Notes: a model not told the origin generated them from the letters alone. A stretch of DNA of 56,306 bases from JBBITI01 sp037440885 (GCA_037440885.1 JBBITI010000019.1:1-56306), one strand, 5' to 3'; numbered from the stretch's first letter, positions 27,477 to 36,796 are shown. Made by a program: numbers and translations.

Positions 27477-29060
27477 TTAACTTCTGCGGTACCACCAAAC
27501 AATTCCGCCAACAAATAACACGACGATCGGCGGGATAAGCAAACTGGAATAGGTAATGAAGTTAGCTTGATCGCGGTTGACCGCCAACCGGCGGAACGGC
27601 TGAGCAGCCCGGCGGATTGTTATCAGCTTGGTCTCTTCCGCTAACCAGTTGATTGAGTTAAGCATCAGGTCACCGTTATTGACCTGATTAAAATGCTCAT
27701 TGGCCGCAAAATCAGAATCACCAATCACAATTAACCGGGTCAATTTCTGCTGGTTTTCCGTCATTTGCGCTGCCACTACATAACCGATAACCACCGGACC
27801 GGCCACATCGACATCCGCAGTATAAAGCGGTGACTCACCTGCCCGATATTCTTTTTCCAACCAGCTAACAGAACTGGTGTAGACCAACGGCATCATCAGG
27901 AATTCGGTATCCTGTTGCGGTTTGACCGCAACCGTTCCCGGGAAATAGGAGATAAGGGGAACGCCAAGCGTCAGGGTAAAATAATTACGGCTGGATGGAA
28001 CCAGGGGCATGTCATCCCGTGGGGCAACGGTGGATAGTACATCGATAACTGTACCATCGAGCAGATCAATCCCCCAGCGAGTCACGATTTGATTAAGGTT
28101 CTCCGGATAGTTGGGATCGGCAAGTATCAGCGCCTGCCCCCCTCGATACAGGTAATCATTAATGGCGTTTATCTCCGCTTCAGTCAGCGGGCTTTTTGGT
28201 GAAGCAATCACAAGAACAGCAGTATCATCCGGAATGTTGGGGAAGGTCATTAGATCGATTGTCCCCACGATGTAAGCGTTATCCCGCAATCCTTTTAGAA
28301 CCCGGCTGTAATTTGCTTCCAGATTAGCTTCGCCGTGGCCGATGAGAAAATAAATCCTTTTTTGGGCAACACCGGTGACTTCCAGGATCGCACTGGTAAA
28401 GGAATGCTCCCCCTCCATGCCGATAACATTCCCGCTATCGTCTCTGGTCAGGATACTGGCCTGTGATACTAAACGCCGCTTGTCACCGCTTTCAAATACC
28501 ACTGCCTGGTATTGGGTCTCAACACTGATACCGTACTTCCGGGCCCGCTCCGGATGTTCATCCGGATCAATAAATTCTATATTCAGAAAATTAGTATATT
28601 GCCGGTATTGCGCCAACAAATAAGAGGCGTAAGTAGTAGTGCCGACCGTATCCTTGGACGGAACGAAGAAACAATAGGCCGTAACCTTCTGATTCAATTC
28701 TTTAAGGATGCTTTTGGTTCGTTCGGTCAATGTAAATTGAAGTAGACCGGTAGCGTCAACACGGGAATAAAAATTAACACTGATTCCATTGATAATTATA
28801 GTAATACCCAAAAAAATGGAGGCCATCAGGGTAGTACCTGCACTGAAACGACCCCGCCGCCCCGTCAACGCCCGGCTTACTTTTCGAAAATCCAATACCA
28901 GCGCGGAGATAATCAAAATAACACCCAGCAGCATGATGCCCCATGATGCCAGTTTGATCTCCGGCAGTAGTAACATCACTATCAAGCCGACGAGGAGTAC
29001 CACCACACCAAGGATTGAGAGAATCGCGGTATTTGATCGAGACTCCTGTTTACGCTGCAT
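27477..29060 (-). CDS. GldG-like ABC auxiliary membrane protein
   Basis: This 527-residue protein has two N-terminal transmembrane helices (ILSILGVVVLLVGLIVMLLLP and the next), a third near residue 85, a large extracytoplasmic domain and a C-terminal helix (SSLLIPPIVVLFVGGIVWWY). Motifs of the GldG/ABC-type auxiliary family are VDATGLLQFTLTERTKSILK near residue 100, KRIYFLIGHGEANLE, YLYRGGQALILADPNYP and LIVIGDSDFAANEHF. In Bacteroidetes GldAFG is needed for gliding; in other phyla the complexes have no known substrate. The ATG at 29060 has an AGGTGG site and overlaps the permease stop (TAATG). A GTG three codons earlier is a less likely start. Confidence 0.88.
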   Translation of the reverse strand: MQRKQESRSNTAILSILGVVVLLVGLIVMLLLPEIKLASWGIMLLGVILIISALVLDFRKVSRALTGRRGRFSAGTTLMASIFLGITIIINGISVNFYSRVDATGLLQFTLTERTKSILKELNQKVTAYCFFVPSKDTVGTTTYASYLLAQYRQYTNFLNIEFIDPDEHPERARKYGISVETQYQAVVFESGDKRRLVSQASILTRDDSGNVIGMEGEHSFTSAILEVTGVAQKRIYFLIGHGEANLEANYSRVLKGLRDNAYIVGTIDLMTFPNIPDDTAVLVIASPKSPLTEAEINAINDYLYRGGQALILADPNYPENLNQIVTRWGIDLLDGTVIDVLSTVAPRDDMPLVPSSRNYFTLTLGVPLISYFPGTVAVKPQQDTEFLMMPLVYTSSVSWLEKEYRAGESPLYTADVDVAGPVVIGYVVAAQMTENQQKLTRLIVIGDSDFAANEHFNQVNNGDLMLNSINWLAEETKLITIRRAAQPFRRLAVNRDQANFITYSSLLIPPIVVLFVGGIVWWYRRS

Positions 29061-29785
29061 TAGTTCCACCTGCTGTTTTCAAGAGATCGTATCGCGAGAA
29101 ACAAAAATAGAGCGGTTATACTGATGAAGTAAACGATACCCCTGGTATCGATTATTCCGGTAACGAAGTCCGGCACGTAATTGGCCGGGGAGAAATATCC
29201 GACGGCTTTAGCGAAGTTCGCGGGCAACAGTACGGCGACCGAATTAAGGAACCAGAAACCGAGCAGAATCGCTCCACCGACAACCGCAGATACCAACTGG
29301 TTCGAAGTCAGTGAAGAAGCGAACAACCCTATCGCCAGAGCCATGCAACCAAGTAAAATTATCCCCAGGTAACCGGTAAAGATCGGCCCGATATCGGGAT
29401 CTCCATACAGCACCAGTAAGACCGGGTAGTAAACCGTAAAGGCAATCATCGTCAGCATCATACCAACACTGCCCAGGAACTTCCCGATTATAAGCTCACT
29501 ATCACGCACCGGAGCAGTCATTAACAATTCAATTGTGCCGAGCTTTTTTTCTTCAGAAATGAGACGCATTGTCATCAACGTTAGCAACAGCATGACAATA
29601 ATCACGTAAAAAGTATTACCTAACACGCCGCGCATGCTGGTTTCTTTGAATGCGGTTGTAAGGCCTTGTGGTAGTGCAAAAAAGAATCCGGTCCCCAGCA
29701 GGAAGGCTGCCGTGATGATATAAGCCATCGGCGAAGTCAAATAGCTTTTGAATTCTTTTGCGCTGATTGCCAGGATATTATTCAT
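29060..29785 (-). CDS. ABC-2 type permease, GldF-like
   Basis: This 241-residue protein has six transmembrane helices of the ABC-2 permease class. Its start ILAISAKEFKSYLTSPMAYII is the usual amphipathic coupling region, followed by LLTLMTMRLISEEKKLGTIELLMTAPVRDSE, a hallmark of GldF/NosY-type permeases in which the EKK-GT-ELL loop contacts the ATPase. The ATG lies inside the ATPase stop region (8-base overlap), so translation is coupled. Its own stop overlaps the GldG-like start. The substrate is unknown. Confidence 0.92.
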   Translation of the reverse strand: MNNILAISAKEFKSYLTSPMAYIITAAFLLGTGFFFALPQGLTTAFKETSMRGVLGNTFYVIIVMLLLTLMTMRLISEEKKLGTIELLMTAPVRDSELIIGKFLGSVGMMLTMIAFTVYYPVLLVLYGDPDIGPIFTGYLGIILLGCMALAIGLFASSLTSNQLVSAVVGGAILLGFWFLNSVAVLLPANFAKAVGYFSPANYVPDFVTGIIDTRGIVYFISITALFLFLAIRSLENSRWN

Positions 29786-30725
29786 CGTTCTTCTCCTGGA
29801 CGTCTTCTTCGCTGGTTGTGAGTTTCAGGAAAATATCCTCGAGGCTCATCTCGACCGACTCCGAAGATAGCAACGTAAAGCCGCCCTTAACTATAGTTTC
29901 ACTGATTTTACTGCGCAGGTCCTGGTCAGCCGGATACTCAACAATATAACGTGTATCTCGATAAATAACCCGGGTAACCCCCTTGATCGAACGCAGCAGT
30001 TCCGATACCTTCTTGGTCGGCCCTTCGACTTCAAGGCGAACCTGTTTCGTCCCGGTAACCATTGCCGCCAGATTTTCGATGCGGTCCTCAGCTACTATCT
30101 TACCGTGGTCGATAATAATAACCCGTTCGCAAATTACGCTGACCTCGGGAAGTATATGAGTGGAAATCAACACCGTTCTTTCTTTACCAAGTTCGCGGAT
30201 CAGTTGCCTCGTGGACGCAATCTGGATGGGATCGATGCCGATAGTCGGTTCGTCCAGTATCAACACTTCCGGTTGATGGATAATTGCCTGGGCAATCCCT
30301 ACCCGTTGTCGAAAACCCTTAGAGAGATTCCCGATCAGTACATCAGTATATTCACTCAGGTGGCATTGCTCGATGACGTCTGCGACTCTTAATTTCAAAT
30401 TCCGTCTTGCAATGCCGCGTATCAGACCCATGTATTCGAGGTATGCTTTGATCGTCATATCTGTATATAGAGGAACCGCTTCGGGAAGATAACCGATGTG
30501 CCGGCGAGCTTCCAGGGATTTACTCAAGACGTCAAAACCGGCAATCTTGACCTGGCCTAGCGTAGGGGATAAGTAGCCGGTTAAGATACGCATGGTCGTA
30601 GTTTTGCCTGCCGCATTCGGCCCCAGGAAACCAACAATCTCCCCTTTGTCAACCTTGAAGCTGATGTTGTCGACCGCAAGCCGCTTCCCGTAATATTTTG
30701 TTAGATTCTGGACTTCAATCATCAT
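29778..30725 (-). CDS. ABC transporter ATPase, GldA-like
   Basis: This 315-residue ATPase partners the adjacent permease. Walker A is GPNAAGKTT near residue 35, the Q-loop region reads GYLPEAVPLYTDMT, the signature is LSKGFRQRV and Walker B is VLILDEPTIGID, with the switch His in ISTHILPEV. The C-terminal 80 residues (VRLEVEGPTKKVSELL, then VEYPADQDLRSK) are the usual DUF4162-like extension. The start ATG shares its first base with the stop codon of the parvulin gene upstream (TAATG), so all five genes are translated as a unit. No export substrate is indicated. Confidence 0.94.
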   Translation of the reverse strand: MMIEVQNLTKYYGKRLAVDNISFKVDKGEIVGFLGPNAAGKTTTMRILTGYLSPTLGQVKIAGFDVLSKSLEARRHIGYLPEAVPLYTDMTIKAYLEYMGLIRGIARRNLKLRVADVIEQCHLSEYTDVLIGNLSKGFRQRVGIAQAIIHQPEVLILDEPTIGIDPIQIASTRQLIRELGKERTVLISTHILPEVSVICERVIIIDHGKIVAEDRIENLAAMVTGTKQVRLEVEGPTKKVSELLRSIKGVTRVIYRDTRYIVEYPADQDLRSKISETIVKGGFTLLSSESVEMSLEDIFLKLTTSEEDVQEKNDE

Positions 30726-31735
30726 TAACCGCCACTGGTTCGATTCGCTGCAGAATTTAATTTGGTGAGCTGCCAGTTAAGCCAGGCATCGATTTTCGAA
30801 TTATATTTCCACTTGACTTCATGGGTTTTGGTTTCGTCAACGAGCCATTTTTCATATGTTCGGTTCTGAAATTCGGAAATGTAGCGATCCGCAACCGGGC
30901 GCTGTGCTATTTCCTTAACCAGCAATACATAATAGGCCATAGGTTCAGTTGCTGCACCCTCGACTACCGCGAGAACTTCGGCTGGCTTACCGACCTCCCA
31001 CATAAATGGATCGTTATTATAAATATAAACCCCTTTGGGAATCCAGTCCAATTCACCACCTTGCTCGCGAGTCGCTTCGTCAATCGACAACTCGCGTGCA
31101 AGTTTTCCGAAATCTTCCCCGGCATCGGCACGCTCTTTTACTTTCAAAGCATCGTCATAAGTGGCCGTGAAGATAGCGTATACATGAGCATGATCAACAG
31201 CATCGGGAATCGTTGAAGTCACATATTTCCGAAACTGGATATCTCTTAATACCGCCGCAATCAAACCACGGTAAAAACCGCTGGTGACCCTTTTTTCATT
31301 CAATAACTGGCGATACCATTCGTTATATTCGACATCGGAGATTGTCTCATTTTCACTTCCGGAAGCCTGGATTCTTAAATAATCGTCAATATCCTTAGAT
31401 GTCACCGCGATGCCGTATTTCTTTTCTGACAATTTCAGGATCTCTTCATTAGTCAAATTTTGTATCGTAGAAAGCCCTCCGGAACCGGCCAGTCTCGCTC
31501 GGTCCACAAAATAGCGCATTCGAATCGTCGGCACACCGTCAATAGTAATAACCACCGTCTGATACGGCGCATAATACTGCTGATAGTAAGCGATTCCAAC
31601 TAATACCAGTGCAGCAACTATTACTACAGCAGATATGATGTAGGGTAATTGCCTGACGATTTTTTTTGATTTCCTGGACCTGACCGGAGAAGGGACCGAC
31701 TCTTTTTTTTCTGTCTTCTTTATGAAACGGGGCAT
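30725..31735 (-). CDS. Membrane-anchored peptidyl-prolyl isomerase, parvulin/SurA type
   Basis: This 336-residue protein has an N-terminal basic stretch, one transmembrane anchor (LPYIISAVVIVAALVLVGIAYY) and an outside domain. SurA-N-like helices (RMRYFVDRARLAG, then SDVEYNEWYRQLLNEKRV) precede a PpiC-type rotamase domain: HVYAIFTATYDDALKVKERADAGEDFGKLARELSID, then GGELDWIPKG and AYYVLLVKEI. The parvulin pattern E-x-F-xx-LAxE-xS is clear. It probably folds exported proteins. GGATAGGAT precedes the ATG. It is the first gene of the GldAFG/DUF4340 operon, suggesting that it helps fold whatever the complex handles, although co-transcription is the only evidence. Confidence 0.88.
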   Translation of the reverse strand: MPRFIKKTEKKESVPSPVRSRKSKKIVRQLPYIISAVVIVAALVLVGIAYYQQYYAPYQTVVITIDGVPTIRMRYFVDRARLAGSGGLSTIQNLTNEEILKLSEKKYGIAVTSKDIDDYLRIQASGSENETISDVEYNEWYRQLLNEKRVTSGFYRGLIAAVLRDIQFRKYVTSTIPDAVDHAHVYAIFTATYDDALKVKERADAGEDFGKLARELSIDEATREQGGELDWIPKGVYIYNNDPFMWEVGKPAEVLAVVEGAATEPMAYYVLLVKEIAQRPVADRYISEFQNRTYEKWLVDETKTHEVKWKYNSKIDAWLNWQLTKLNSAANRTSGG

Positions 31736-31840
31736 ATCCTATCCAACTACTATACTCTATATATTGTCATTGTATTACTTTGTGTCATTCCGATCAAAAA
31801 TTGAACAGGTTGGTTTACTGATACAACACCAATATATAAA

Positions 31841-31888
31841 TTGACGCGGCCCACTCCTCGTACAGGTTTCAGGTGGATACCGCGTCAA
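31841..31888 (-). terminator. Candidate terminator after the DppF-like gene
   Basis: Nine-base arms TTGACGCGG and CCGCGTCAA, with an inner partial pairing of CCCAC with GTGG, form a GC-rich hairpin in the 167-base gap after the dppF-like stop. In leftward reading the stem is followed by TTTATATA, a weak U-tract. It would end the dppD-dppF transcript. Confidence 0.5.
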
Positions 31889-31902
31889 AATCAAACTAAA
31901 TA

Positions 31903-32892
31903 TTATCCGCGATCGACACGATGACAGGCTACCCAGTGCTCACCGCCCACATCTTTCAATTCAGGAGTTTGTTCCCGGCAAATATCGCTGGCCAGATGAC
32001 ACCTCGGATTGAAGTGACAACCTTTTGGAGGATTTACCGGACTGGGAACATCTCCTGTGAGCAATATGCGTTTGCGTAGACGGTCAACCTGGGGTGACGG
32101 GATCGGTACGGCAGACAGCAACGCTTGCGTATAAGGATGAAGCGGACGTTCATAAATCTCGTCGCTACTGGTAATTTCCATCACTTTTCCCAGGTACATC
32201 ACGCCGACGCGATCGCTGATATGGCGGACTACCGAAAGGTCATGAGCAATAAACAAATAAGTAAGGTTCAATTCCTCTCTTAATCTCATCAGCAGTTTAA
32301 TGATCTGTGCCTGGATTGACACGTCAAGAGCGGATACCGGTTCATCGCAAACAATAAACTTCGGCCGTACAGCTAAAGCACGAGCGATCCCCAGGCGCTG
32401 CCGCTGGCCGCCGCTGAACTCGTGAGGATAGCGGACCGACATGCGCGGTTCAAGTTCAACCATTCTGAGCAATTCCGCTACCTGATTGGCATAATCATTC
32501 TTGCTTACCAGATTGTGGACGATCAGCGGTTCACCAATAATATCACCCGCAGTCATTCTCGGATCAAGTGAGGCATAGGGGTCCTGAAAGATAAGCTGCA
32601 TATTACGGCGCGCCCGTCTCAACTGCTCGCCTTTAAGCTTTGTAAGTTCGACACCTTCGAAGCTTACCTTACCGGCGGTTACTTTATACAACTGGAGGAT
32701 ACAGCGCCCCGTAGTGGTTTTGCCACATCCGCTTTCACCTACCAGTCCCAGCGTCTCGCCTCTCTTGATATGGAAACTGATATCATCTACTGCTTTTACA
32801 TCAGCTATCCTCTGACGCATAACCCCGGCCAACACCGGGAAGTACATCTTTAGGTTCTGGACATTTATTAAGATTCCATCGCTCTGCGCCAT
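31903..32892 (-). CDS. Oligopeptide/dipeptide ABC transporter ATPase (DppF/OppF type)
   Basis: This 329-residue ATPase has the full ABC set: Walker A GESGCGKTT, signature FSGGQRQRLGIARAL, Walker B FIVCDEPVSALD and switch His in FIAHDLSVV. The C-terminal oligo_HPY extension carries the Cys motif CHFNPRCHLASDIC; in some peptide importers such tails hold an Fe-S cluster. The ATG at 32892 overlaps the stop of the dppD-like gene (TGATG). The start of the domain, LKMYFPVLAGVMRQR, is typical of DppF. There are no permease or binding-protein genes beside it, though two family-5 binding proteins lie 12-20 kb away. Substrate: short peptides or other ligands, not decided. Confidence 0.9.
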   Translation of the reverse strand: MAQSDGILINVQNLKMYFPVLAGVMRQRIADVKAVDDISFHIKRGETLGLVGESGCGKTTTGRCILQLYKVTAGKVSFEGVELTKLKGEQLRRARRNMQLIFQDPYASLDPRMTAGDIIGEPLIVHNLVSKNDYANQVAELLRMVELEPRMSVRYPHEFSGGQRQRLGIARALAVRPKFIVCDEPVSALDVSIQAQIIKLLMRLREELNLTYLFIAHDLSVVRHISDRVGVMYLGKVMEITSSDEIYERPLHPYTQALLSAVPIPSPQVDRLRKRILLTGDVPSPVNPPKGCHFNPRCHLASDICREQTPELKDVGGEHWVACHRVDRG

Positions 32893-33893
32893 CACCTGGC
32901 CTCCACTAATTGTCGTACTTCATTCATTCTGAAACAGGCTGAAAGATGTTCTTTCCCTACGACCTCAAGCTCCGGACGCTGTTCCCGACACTTGGCAACA
33001 GCGATCTTACAGCGCGGGCTGAAGGGGCACATGTTCTTGGTCAGTCTTGCCAGGTTCGGCGGAAGCCCTTCGATAACACTTAGATCTCGTTTTCTAGGCA
33101 GGTCAAGCCGGGGAACAGAAGCGATCAGACCCACCGTGTAAGGATGCTTAGGATTATTATAAATTTCGTCTGTTGGTCCGGTTTCCATCAAGCGGCCGGC
33201 ATACATGACATTCACGCTATCGGCATAACGGGCGACGACACCCAGATTATGCGTGATAATGATCACCGCAGTACCAAACTGGGTCCTCAGGTTATTAATG
33301 ACTTCTAGCAACTGGGCTTGTACGGTAACATCCACTGAAGTCGTCGGTTCATCGGCGATCAGTAGTCCGGGGTTACAGCTCAATGCCATAGCAATCATGA
33401 TACGTTGCTGCATACCACCGCTGAATTGATGCGGGTAATCATTTATCCTTCTTTCGGAGTCCGGAATACCAACCAGTTTAAGCAGTTTCGCCGCCTCATC
33501 GCCGGCCGATTTCTTGTCGATCCCCCGGTGAAGCTCCAAAGCTTCGGATAACTGCCGGCTGACAGTTAAGACCGGATTCAGAGAAGTGGTTGGTTCTTGA
33601 AAGACCATGGCGATACGGTTTCCCCGCACCTGTCTGATTTCTTCTTCGCTGACTTTAAGCAGGTCTTTCCCTTCGAAGAAGACTTCGCCACCAACAATAA
33701 TACCCGGAGGATATGGGATAAGACGCATTACTGATAAAGCGCTTACACTTTTCCCGCATGCACTTTCTCCGACCAGGGCAACACATTCTCCTTTCTCAAC
33801 CTGGTACGTTAACCCATCGACGGCTCTTAGTTCACCGTCCTGTACATAAAAGTATGTTCTTAAATTCCTGACGTCTAGAATTGTCTCTGCGAT
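32892..33893 (-). CDS. Oligopeptide/dipeptide ABC transporter ATPase (DppD/OppD type) with apparent ATC start
   Basis: The 333-residue ATPase is complete only if translation starts upstream of the first ATG in the frame. Between the in-frame stop near 33900 and Walker A (GESACGKS) there is no ATG, GTG or TTG. The expected N-terminus, (I)AETILDVRNLRTYFY, begins with an ATC at 33893. GAGG lies upstream at suitable spacing. The first ATG (33728) would delete Walker A. Further motifs are FSGGMQQRIMIAMAL (signature), LLIADEPTTSVD (Walker B), THNLGVVARY and the Cys-rich tail CPFSPRCKIAVAKC. It overlaps dppF (TGATG). The start is either a non-canonical AUC codon or a sequence error at one base. Confidence 0.85.
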   Translation of the reverse strand: MAETILDVRNLRTYFYVQDGELRAVDGLTYQVEKGECVALVGESACGKSVSALSVMRLIPYPPGIIVGGEVFFEGKDLLKVSEEEIRQVRGNRIAMVFQEPTTSLNPVLTVSRQLSEALELHRGIDKKSAGDEAAKLLKLVGIPDSERRINDYPHQFSGGMQQRIMIAMALSCNPGLLIADEPTTSVDVTVQAQLLEVINNLRTQFGTAVIIITHNLGVVARYADSVNVMYAGRLMETGPTDEIYNNPKHPYTVGLIASVPRLDLPRKRDLSVIEGLPPNLARLTKNMCPFSPRCKIAVAKCREQRPELEVVGKEHLSACFRMNEVRQLVEAR

Positions 33894-34297
33894 GGTCGTT
33901 CACCTCACTTTAATCAGGCTATCCAGCAATCCGCGATGTATTTTACCCCCCGCTTGTCGATCGGTCAACTCAAGGTTTAAATATACAGGCTTCGCCAGTT
34001 AGCCATTAGTTCCCGTTATTAATTCTGAGTATTTCTAAAATAACAGATTGAACTTAAGACTATCGATAAATCGTTAACTTCTTGTTATCTTATCAAACTC
34101 TAACCGGAAAAAATGATGTCCCGGAGGCACCTTTCGATTCGCACCGGTAACTCTCTTTTTGCGAATCTGTAAAATATCACGCACCTTATAACATAATCAA
34201 TCCGTTCTTGTCAAGATTAAAAAGACAATCAATGCTATAATCCAGTATAGGATCGAAGCTTAAATTAACGGTACATTGTAATGAGGCTCATGTAAAT
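33894..34297. other. 404-base gap between the divergent dppD-like and copA genes
   Basis: No coding frame with a credible start was seen. The region must hold two divergent promoters. A 7-base inverted repeat (GATTCGC/GCGAATC in leftward reading, about 34134-34167) lies in the dppD leader, followed in leftward reading by a Gly-Cys-rich stretch resembling part of a cobalamin-riboswitch core, which I rejected. AT-rich sequence surrounds it. The copA -10 element is listed separately. Confidence 0.5.
34233..34241 (+). promoter_or_regulatory. Extended -10 promoter element of copA
   Basis: TGCTATAAT is a perfect extended -10, 56 bases before the copA start codon. No good -35 is at 17 bases, which is acceptable for an extended -10 promoter. 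Just upstream, TTGTC and GACAA (34208-34229) form a short inverted repeat that could be an operator for a copper regulator not present in the window. Confidence 0.5.
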
Positions 34298-36778
34298 TTG
34301 GAGACCAGTTCCGGCCAAAACGCCAGAAAAACGATACAGCTTCCCATCACCGGCATGACCTGCGCCACCTGTGCCGTGACGGTTGCAAAAGGACTGGCAG
34401 AGACACCGGGAGTCTCACGCAGCGATGTGAATTTCGCCAGTGAAAAAGCTACCGTGGAATTCGATCCTAGTAAAGTCGATCTGGCCAAATTAAAAAGCGC
34501 CGTTACCGAGCTGGGTTACAGGCTCGCCACCCGGAAATCGACTTTCCCGGTGATCGGTATGACCTGCGCCAGTTGCGTTGCCCGGGTAGAAAAAACCCTT
34601 GCTGAAGTTCCCGGAGTAGTTTCGGTTGCGGTGAACCTTGCCTCGGAAAAAGCTACCGTCGAATATCTCGAAACCACGTCTATCGCTGAACTGCGACGCG
34701 CAGTGAGAGGTACCGGTTACGACATCGGTCCTGAAACAGCGCTACAGGCAGATCTGTCTACAGCGACCCGGCGAGAGATGAATCAACTCACAGTCCGCTT
34801 TATTGTTTCGGCTGTTACTGCTGCCGTCATCATGGTCATCAATTTTTTACCAGCTTTCGCCGGCAGTACCATCATCCAGTGGGCGCTGGCTACTCCGGTG
34901 CAATTCTGGGCCGGTTCAAGATTTTACCGGGGGATGTGGGGCACTCTGAAACACGGCACGGCGGACATGAATACGCTGGTTGCAGTCGGAACATCGGCTG
35001 CCTATTTCTACAGCGTGATAGCAATCCTTTTTCCCGGATTGTTTACTTCCAGCGGATTGATGACCCATCTGTATTTCGATACTTCCGCTACGATAATCGC
35101 CTTGATACTGCTGGGACGTTTCCTGGAAGCCCGGGCTCGTGGACAGACTTCTGCCGCCATCAGGAAACTAATCGGCCTGCGCCCGGCTACTGCCCGGATC
35201 ATCCGTGACGCTAAAGAAGTGGAAATTCCGGTCGAGGATGTGCAAGAGGGTGATATCCTGATCGTGCGGCCTGGTGAAAAAATCCCGGTTGACGGAATCA
35301 TCCGCCAGGGATACTCCAGTATCGACGAATCAATGATCACCGGAGAAAGTCTGCCCGTGGAAAAAAATGTGGGCCAGCAGGTTATCGGCGCGACAATAAA
35401 TAAAACAGGCAGTTTCCAGTTCGAAGCCACCAAAGTGGGCAAGGATACCATGCTTTCCCAGATTATCCGGCTGGTCGAAGAAGCCCAGGGGAGTAAAGCG
35501 CAGATCCAGCGATTAGCCGATGTGATTGCCAGTTATTTCGTACCGGTCGTTATCAGTATCGCTGTAATCACCTTCGTGATCTGGTACTTCATCGGTCCTC
35601 AACCATCATTAACTTATGCCCTGTTAAATTTTATCGCTGTCCTGATAATCGCCTGCCCTTGCGCCCTGGGACTGGCAACTCCTACAGCAATCATGGTCGG
35701 TACCGGAAAAGCAGCGGAATACGGAATATTGATAAAAAGCGCAGAAACTCTGGAAAAAGCCCACCGTATCAATACTATCCTCATTGACAAGACCGGAACC
35801 CTCACCAAAGGTCAGCCTGAAGTGACTGATATTGTTACCACCATCCCTTACCGTACCGAGGAACTCCTCACACTGGCTGCTTCCGCAGAATATAAATCCG
35901 AACACCCGCTGGGCGAAGCGATTGTCCGGGCAGCCGAAGCAAAAGGTATAACACTTTTGGCTGCAGAGAATTTTGAGGCATTACCCGGACAGGGAGTACA
36001 AGCCGTAATTGCAGGTAAAAAGGTGATACTCGGTAACCTTAACCTCATGCAACAATTCGGAGTCGCGTTAAACGAGGTACAGGATCAAGCTGAAAACCTC
36101 TGGGCACAAGGCCGGACAACGATGTTTATCGGAATTGACGGTAGAGTTGCGGGCATCATTGCTGTTGCCGATAAAATCAAACCGGAAGCTCCAGAAGCCG
36201 TTGCCGCCTTGCATCGGATGGGAATCGAGGTAGGTATAATAACCGGAGACAATTCCCGGGTAGCCGCGACTATCGCCGCTGAGGTCGGTATCGAGCGCGT
36301 CTTCGCAGAGATATCGCCCGAGAAAAAAGCAGCAGAGGTGAAAAAACTACAGGGCGATGGTAAAGTGGTCGCCATGGCTGGAGATGGTATTAACGATGCA
36401 CCGGCTCTGGCTCAGGCAGATATCGGGATTGCTATCGGTACCGGAACTGATGTTGCTATCGAAACCGCTGACATCACTCTTGTCCGTGGTGATTTGAACG
36501 GTATTGCTGCGGCAGTATCTCTGAGTAAACGCACCATGACGACGATCAGGCAAAACCTTTTCTGGGCTTTCGCCTATAACGTGATTCTTATTCCAGTCGC
36601 TGCGGGCATACTGTATTTTATTTTCAGTCATGGCGTACCTTCAGGAGCACGTTTTATACTGGGAGAACATGGTTTTCTCAATCCAATGCTGGCTGCCGCG
36701 GCCATGGCTGCCAGTTCATTAACCGTAGTCGGCAATTCACTCAGATTAAGAAGATTCAAACCCCAAACCATATATTAA
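34298..36778 (+). CDS. copA: Copper-exporting P1B-type ATPase
   Basis: This 826-residue CopA pumps Cu+ out of the cytoplasm. Two N-terminal HMA metal-binding domains carry GMTCATC (residues 19-25) and GMTCASC (87-93). The membrane part has eight helices with the ion-binding CPC motif (IIACPCALGLATP) near residue 450. The actuator domain has the TGES motif (MITGESLPV) near residue 350. The P-domain has DKTGTLTKG near residue 497, and the nucleotide domain has the SEHPLGEAI His-Pro site. GDGINDAPALAQADIGIAIG follows, and the last helices carry the metal-site Tyr/Asn and Met/Ser (FAYNVILIPVAAG, AAMAASSLTVVGNSL). A TTG start is used; GAGG lies 11 bases upstream. A small YHS protein follows 18 bases on. 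No CopZ or CsoR gene was found. Confidence 0.96.
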   Translation: METSSGQNARKTIQLPITGMTCATCAVTVAKGLAETPGVSRSDVNFASEKATVEFDPSKVDLAKLKSAVTELGYRLATRKSTFPVIGMTCASCVARVEKTLAEVPGVVSVAVNLASEKATVEYLETTSIAELRRAVRGTGYDIGPETALQADLSTATRREMNQLTVRFIVSAVTAAVIMVINFLPAFAGSTIIQWALATPVQFWAGSRFYRGMWGTLKHGTADMNTLVAVGTSAAYFYSVIAILFPGLFTSSGLMTHLYFDTSATIIALILLGRFLEARARGQTSAAIRKLIGLRPATARIIRDAKEVEIPVEDVQEGDILIVRPGEKIPVDGIIRQGYSSIDESMITGESLPVEKNVGQQVIGATINKTGSFQFEATKVGKDTMLSQIIRLVEEAQGSKAQIQRLADVIASYFVPVVISIAVITFVIWYFIGPQPSLTYALLNFIAVLIIACPCALGLATPTAIMVGTGKAAEYGILIKSAETLEKAHRINTILIDKTGTLTKGQPEVTDIVTTIPYRTEELLTLAASAEYKSEHPLGEAIVRAAEAKGITLLAAENFEALPGQGVQAVIAGKKVILGNLNLMQQFGVALNEVQDQAENLWAQGRTTMFIGIDGRVAGIIAVADKIKPEAPEAVAALHRMGIEVGIITGDNSRVAATIAAEVGIERVFAEISPEKKAAEVKKLQGDGKVVAMAGDGINDAPALAQADIGIAIGTGTDVAIETADITLVRGDLNGIAAAVSLSKRTMTTIRQNLFWAFAYNVILIPVAAGILYFIFSHGVPSGARFILGEHGFLNPMLAAAAMAASSLTVVGNSLRLRRFKPQTIY

Positions 36779-36796
36779 CAGAGTGAGGTAAAGGTT

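Noticed and set aside
34100..34200. Cobalamin-riboswitch-like stretch in the leader of the dppD-like gene (CCGGTGCGAATC then GGTGCCTCCGGGAC, minus strand).
   Set aside because: Only one fragment resembles the core. The B12 box and the remaining conserved segments are missing, and peptide-transport ATPases are not usual targets.
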